Assembly (NCBI GenBank): GCA_009776385.1
Contig: WRFT01000100.1
Location: 1 to 6,878, forward strand
DNA length: 6,878 nucleotides
DNA from: Clostridia bacterium
GTDB lineage: Bacteria > Bacillota > Clostridia > Christensenellales > Aristaeellaceae
Direction: 5' to 3'
The translations under genes and the position numbers were made by a program. The notes under the pieces are model-generated. The model had not been told where the DNA came from, ran no database searches, and saw nothing but the letters and a program-made list of their open reading frames with translations. Shown here piece by piece: positions 5,591 to 6,878 of the stretch. Positions within the stretch are counted from its first letter, which is position 1. Every line of letters starts with the position of its first letter.

Positions 5591-6778
5591 ATGTTTCAGG
5601 ATGTAGTCATTGTATCGCTGGCGCGTACCCCTGTGGGCGGGTTCGGCGGTTCACTCAAGGATAAGAGCGCAATCGAACTGGGAAGCATCGCGGCCAAAGC
5701 AGCCTTGGAGCGCGCAGGATTGACCGGTGAGGAAATAGACGAAGTCGTGTTTGGCTGTGTGGGCCAGTACGGACTTAACGCTTTTTTAGCGCGATTGGTC
5801 GGGTTGCAGGCCGGTGTGACGGAAAGCGCGTCGGCGCAGACCGTCAACCGCATGTGCGCTTCCGGCCTACAGGCTATCGTCACTGCCTCCGCGCTGGTGG
5901 AACATGGCGACGCGCAGTTGGTTTTATGCGGCGGGGCGGAAAGCATGTCCAACTACCCGTATACACTAAGGGATGCGCGCTGGGGTATGCGTATGGGTGT
6001 GGGGGAATTTGCGCTGTCGGATAGCCTGACCATAGCTCTTTGCGAGCCTACTTCCGGCCAAGGAGTGCATATCGCGACCACGGCGGAGAATATCGCGCAA
6101 AAATACGGCTTGACGCGCGCAGAGTCAGACGCTTACGCGCTGCAAAGCCAAATACGCGCTAAAAACGCGATTCAACAAGGGAAGTTCAAAGAAGAGATTG
6201 TGCCCGTGACCTACAAACAGCGCGGTGAAACGCTTTCGTTCGATACGGACGAGTATCCGCGGGATACGACGCCGGAGAAACTCGCCAAGCTGAAGCCGTT
6301 TGCCAAAGCGGACGGTATGGTAACCGCGGGCAATGCTTCCGGCATCAACGATGGAGCCGCGGCTTTGGTGGTCACTTCCCGGGAAAAGGCACTGTCACTG
6401 GGCTGTACACCGCTCGTGAGGGTGGTGGATTATGCCTGCGCGGGCGTGGATCCGCAATATATGGGCATGGGGCCGGTGGCCGCTACGCGTAAGCTGCTTA
6501 AAAAAACCGGCATGTCTGTCACCGATATCGGGCTGGCGGAGCTTAATGAGGCTTTTGCCGTCCAGGCGCTGGCTTGTATACGCGAGATTGGCTTGGATCC
6601 GGAAATTGTCAATGTCAATGGTTCCGGTATTTCACTGGGTCACCCCATCGGTGCCACGGGTGCGATAATTGCCGTAAAGCTCATTCAAGAGATGCGGCGC
6701 AAGGATGTGCGCTTCGGGCTGGCCTCACTGTGTATCGGCGGCGGCCAGGGGATGAGCGTATTGTTTGAAAAGGCATAA
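5591..6778 (+). CDS. thiolase (acetyl-CoA C-acetyltransferase type)
   Basis: A 395-residue, full-length thiolase. All catalytic parts are in place: Cys89 in NRMCASG (nucleophile acylated by the substrate), Asn319-Glu320 in NEAF, His351 in GHPIGATG, and Cys381 in CIGGGQG. The segment DGMVTAGNASGINDGAAA (241-258) is typical of the biosynthetic/degradative acetoacetyl-CoA thiolase subgroup rather than of SCP2-type proteins. It interconverts acetoacetyl-CoA plus CoA with two acetyl-CoA, or cleaves a related 3-ketoacyl-CoA. It follows the BKACE gene by 26 bases. BKACE releases free acetoacetate, so a CoA-transferase or ligase must stand between the two; none is in the window. Assignment to a precise chain length is not possible from sequence, but short-chain is most likely given the neighbour. 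Confidence 0.95.
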   Translation: MFQDVVIVSLARTPVGGFGGSLKDKSAIELGSIAAKAALERAGLTGEEIDEVVFGCVGQYGLNAFLARLVGLQAGVTESASAQTVNRMCASGLQAIVTASALVEHGDAQLVLCGGAESMSNYPYTLRDARWGMRMGVGEFALSDSLTIALCEPTSGQGVHIATTAENIAQKYGLTRAESDAYALQSQIRAKNAIQQGKFKEEIVPVTYKQRGETLSFDTDEYPRDTTPEKLAKLKPFAKADGMVTAGNASGINDGAAALVVTSREKALSLGCTPLVRVVDYACAGVDPQYMGMGPVAATRKLLKKTGMSVTDIGLAELNEAFAVQALACIREIGLDPEIVNVNGSGISLGHPIGATGAIIAVKLIQEMRRKDVRFGLASLCIGGGQGMSVLFEKA

Positions 6779-6799
6779 CAGGGTGGGGAGGCGGTACAA

Positions 6800-6878
6800 T
6801 TGAACGAAACCGTATGGAGCAAGACGGAAGCTTTTTTACCGTACCCGCCCCACGACAGGGCGGCCGTCATGATGCGCG
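6800..6878 (+). CDS. start of an unidentified protein, cut by the window end
   Basis: GGGGAGG at 6785-6791 sits 8 bases before a TTG at 6800 that opens a frame running off the window, beginning MNETVWSKTEAF and continuing through a Tyr-Pro-Pro-His stretch, 26 codons in all. The frame begins 21 bases after the thiolase stop, as expected for another operon member. An ATG at 6814 in a different frame is also open to the end, but lies further from the ribosome binding site and its third-codon-position GC is lower than in the neighbouring genes. I do not recognise the family; a CoA-transferase would suit the pathway, but nothing in these residues shows it. Confidence 0.55.
   Translation, partial: MNETVWSKTEAFLPYPPHDRAAVMMR

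Noticed and set aside
6814..6878. ATG at 6814 as the start of the last gene
   Set aside because: It is 22 bases from the ribosome binding site and its codon third positions are less GC-rich than in the TTG frame; kept only as an alternative.

Overview
This 6.9 kb window is compact bacterial DNA, probably from a member of the Firmicutes (Clostridia-like) with intermediate GC. The inference rests on strong purine-rich ribosome binding sites (a near-perfect AAAGGAGG before one gene), a LacI-family regulator next to a ROK sugar kinase, a possible TTG start and clean sigma-A type promoters. The phylum is an inference; no marker gene is present.

Layout. Positions 1-516 (+) are the 3' end of a GH116 beta-glycosidase gene. 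It meets, stop codon to stop codon with no base between them, a zinc-dependent NAD(H) dehydrogenase gene on the minus strand (517-1509). A 237-bp divergent regulatory region follows (1510-1746), with near-consensus promoters facing both ways, three GTGAAAA direct repeats and A-tracts. From 1747 everything runs on the plus strand as a probable operon: LacI-family regulator, ROK kinase, a scar that looks like the first 14 codons of an aldo/keto reductase, a TIM-barrel sugar isomerase/epimerase, a beta-keto acid cleavage enzyme (BKACE/Kce family, formerly DUF849), a thiolase, and the first codons of another gene cut by the window end. No terminator is visible between 1747 and 6878.

How the genes may work together. 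The first half looks like sugar use: glycoside hydrolysis (GH116), NAD-linked oxidation (dehydrogenase), phosphorylation (ROK) and isomerisation (TIM barrel), with LacI as the likely sugar-responsive switch. The second half looks like beta-keto acid breakdown: BKACE enzymes convert a beta-keto acid plus acetyl-CoA to acetoacetate plus a new acyl-CoA, and a thiolase splits acetoacetyl-CoA to two acetyl-CoA. A CoA-transferase or ligase would be needed to join the two steps and is not in the window. The joining of both halves in one transcription unit is the most unusual point: it suggests, without proving, a pathway in which a sugar-derived compound is oxidised to a beta-keto acid and cleaved to acetyl-CoA.

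Other points of note are the apparent deletion scar at 3765-3809, a strong hairpin inside the GH116 coding sequence placed to terminate the opposing dehydrogenase transcript, and unusual residues in the LacI hinge, the ROK active site and the isomerase.
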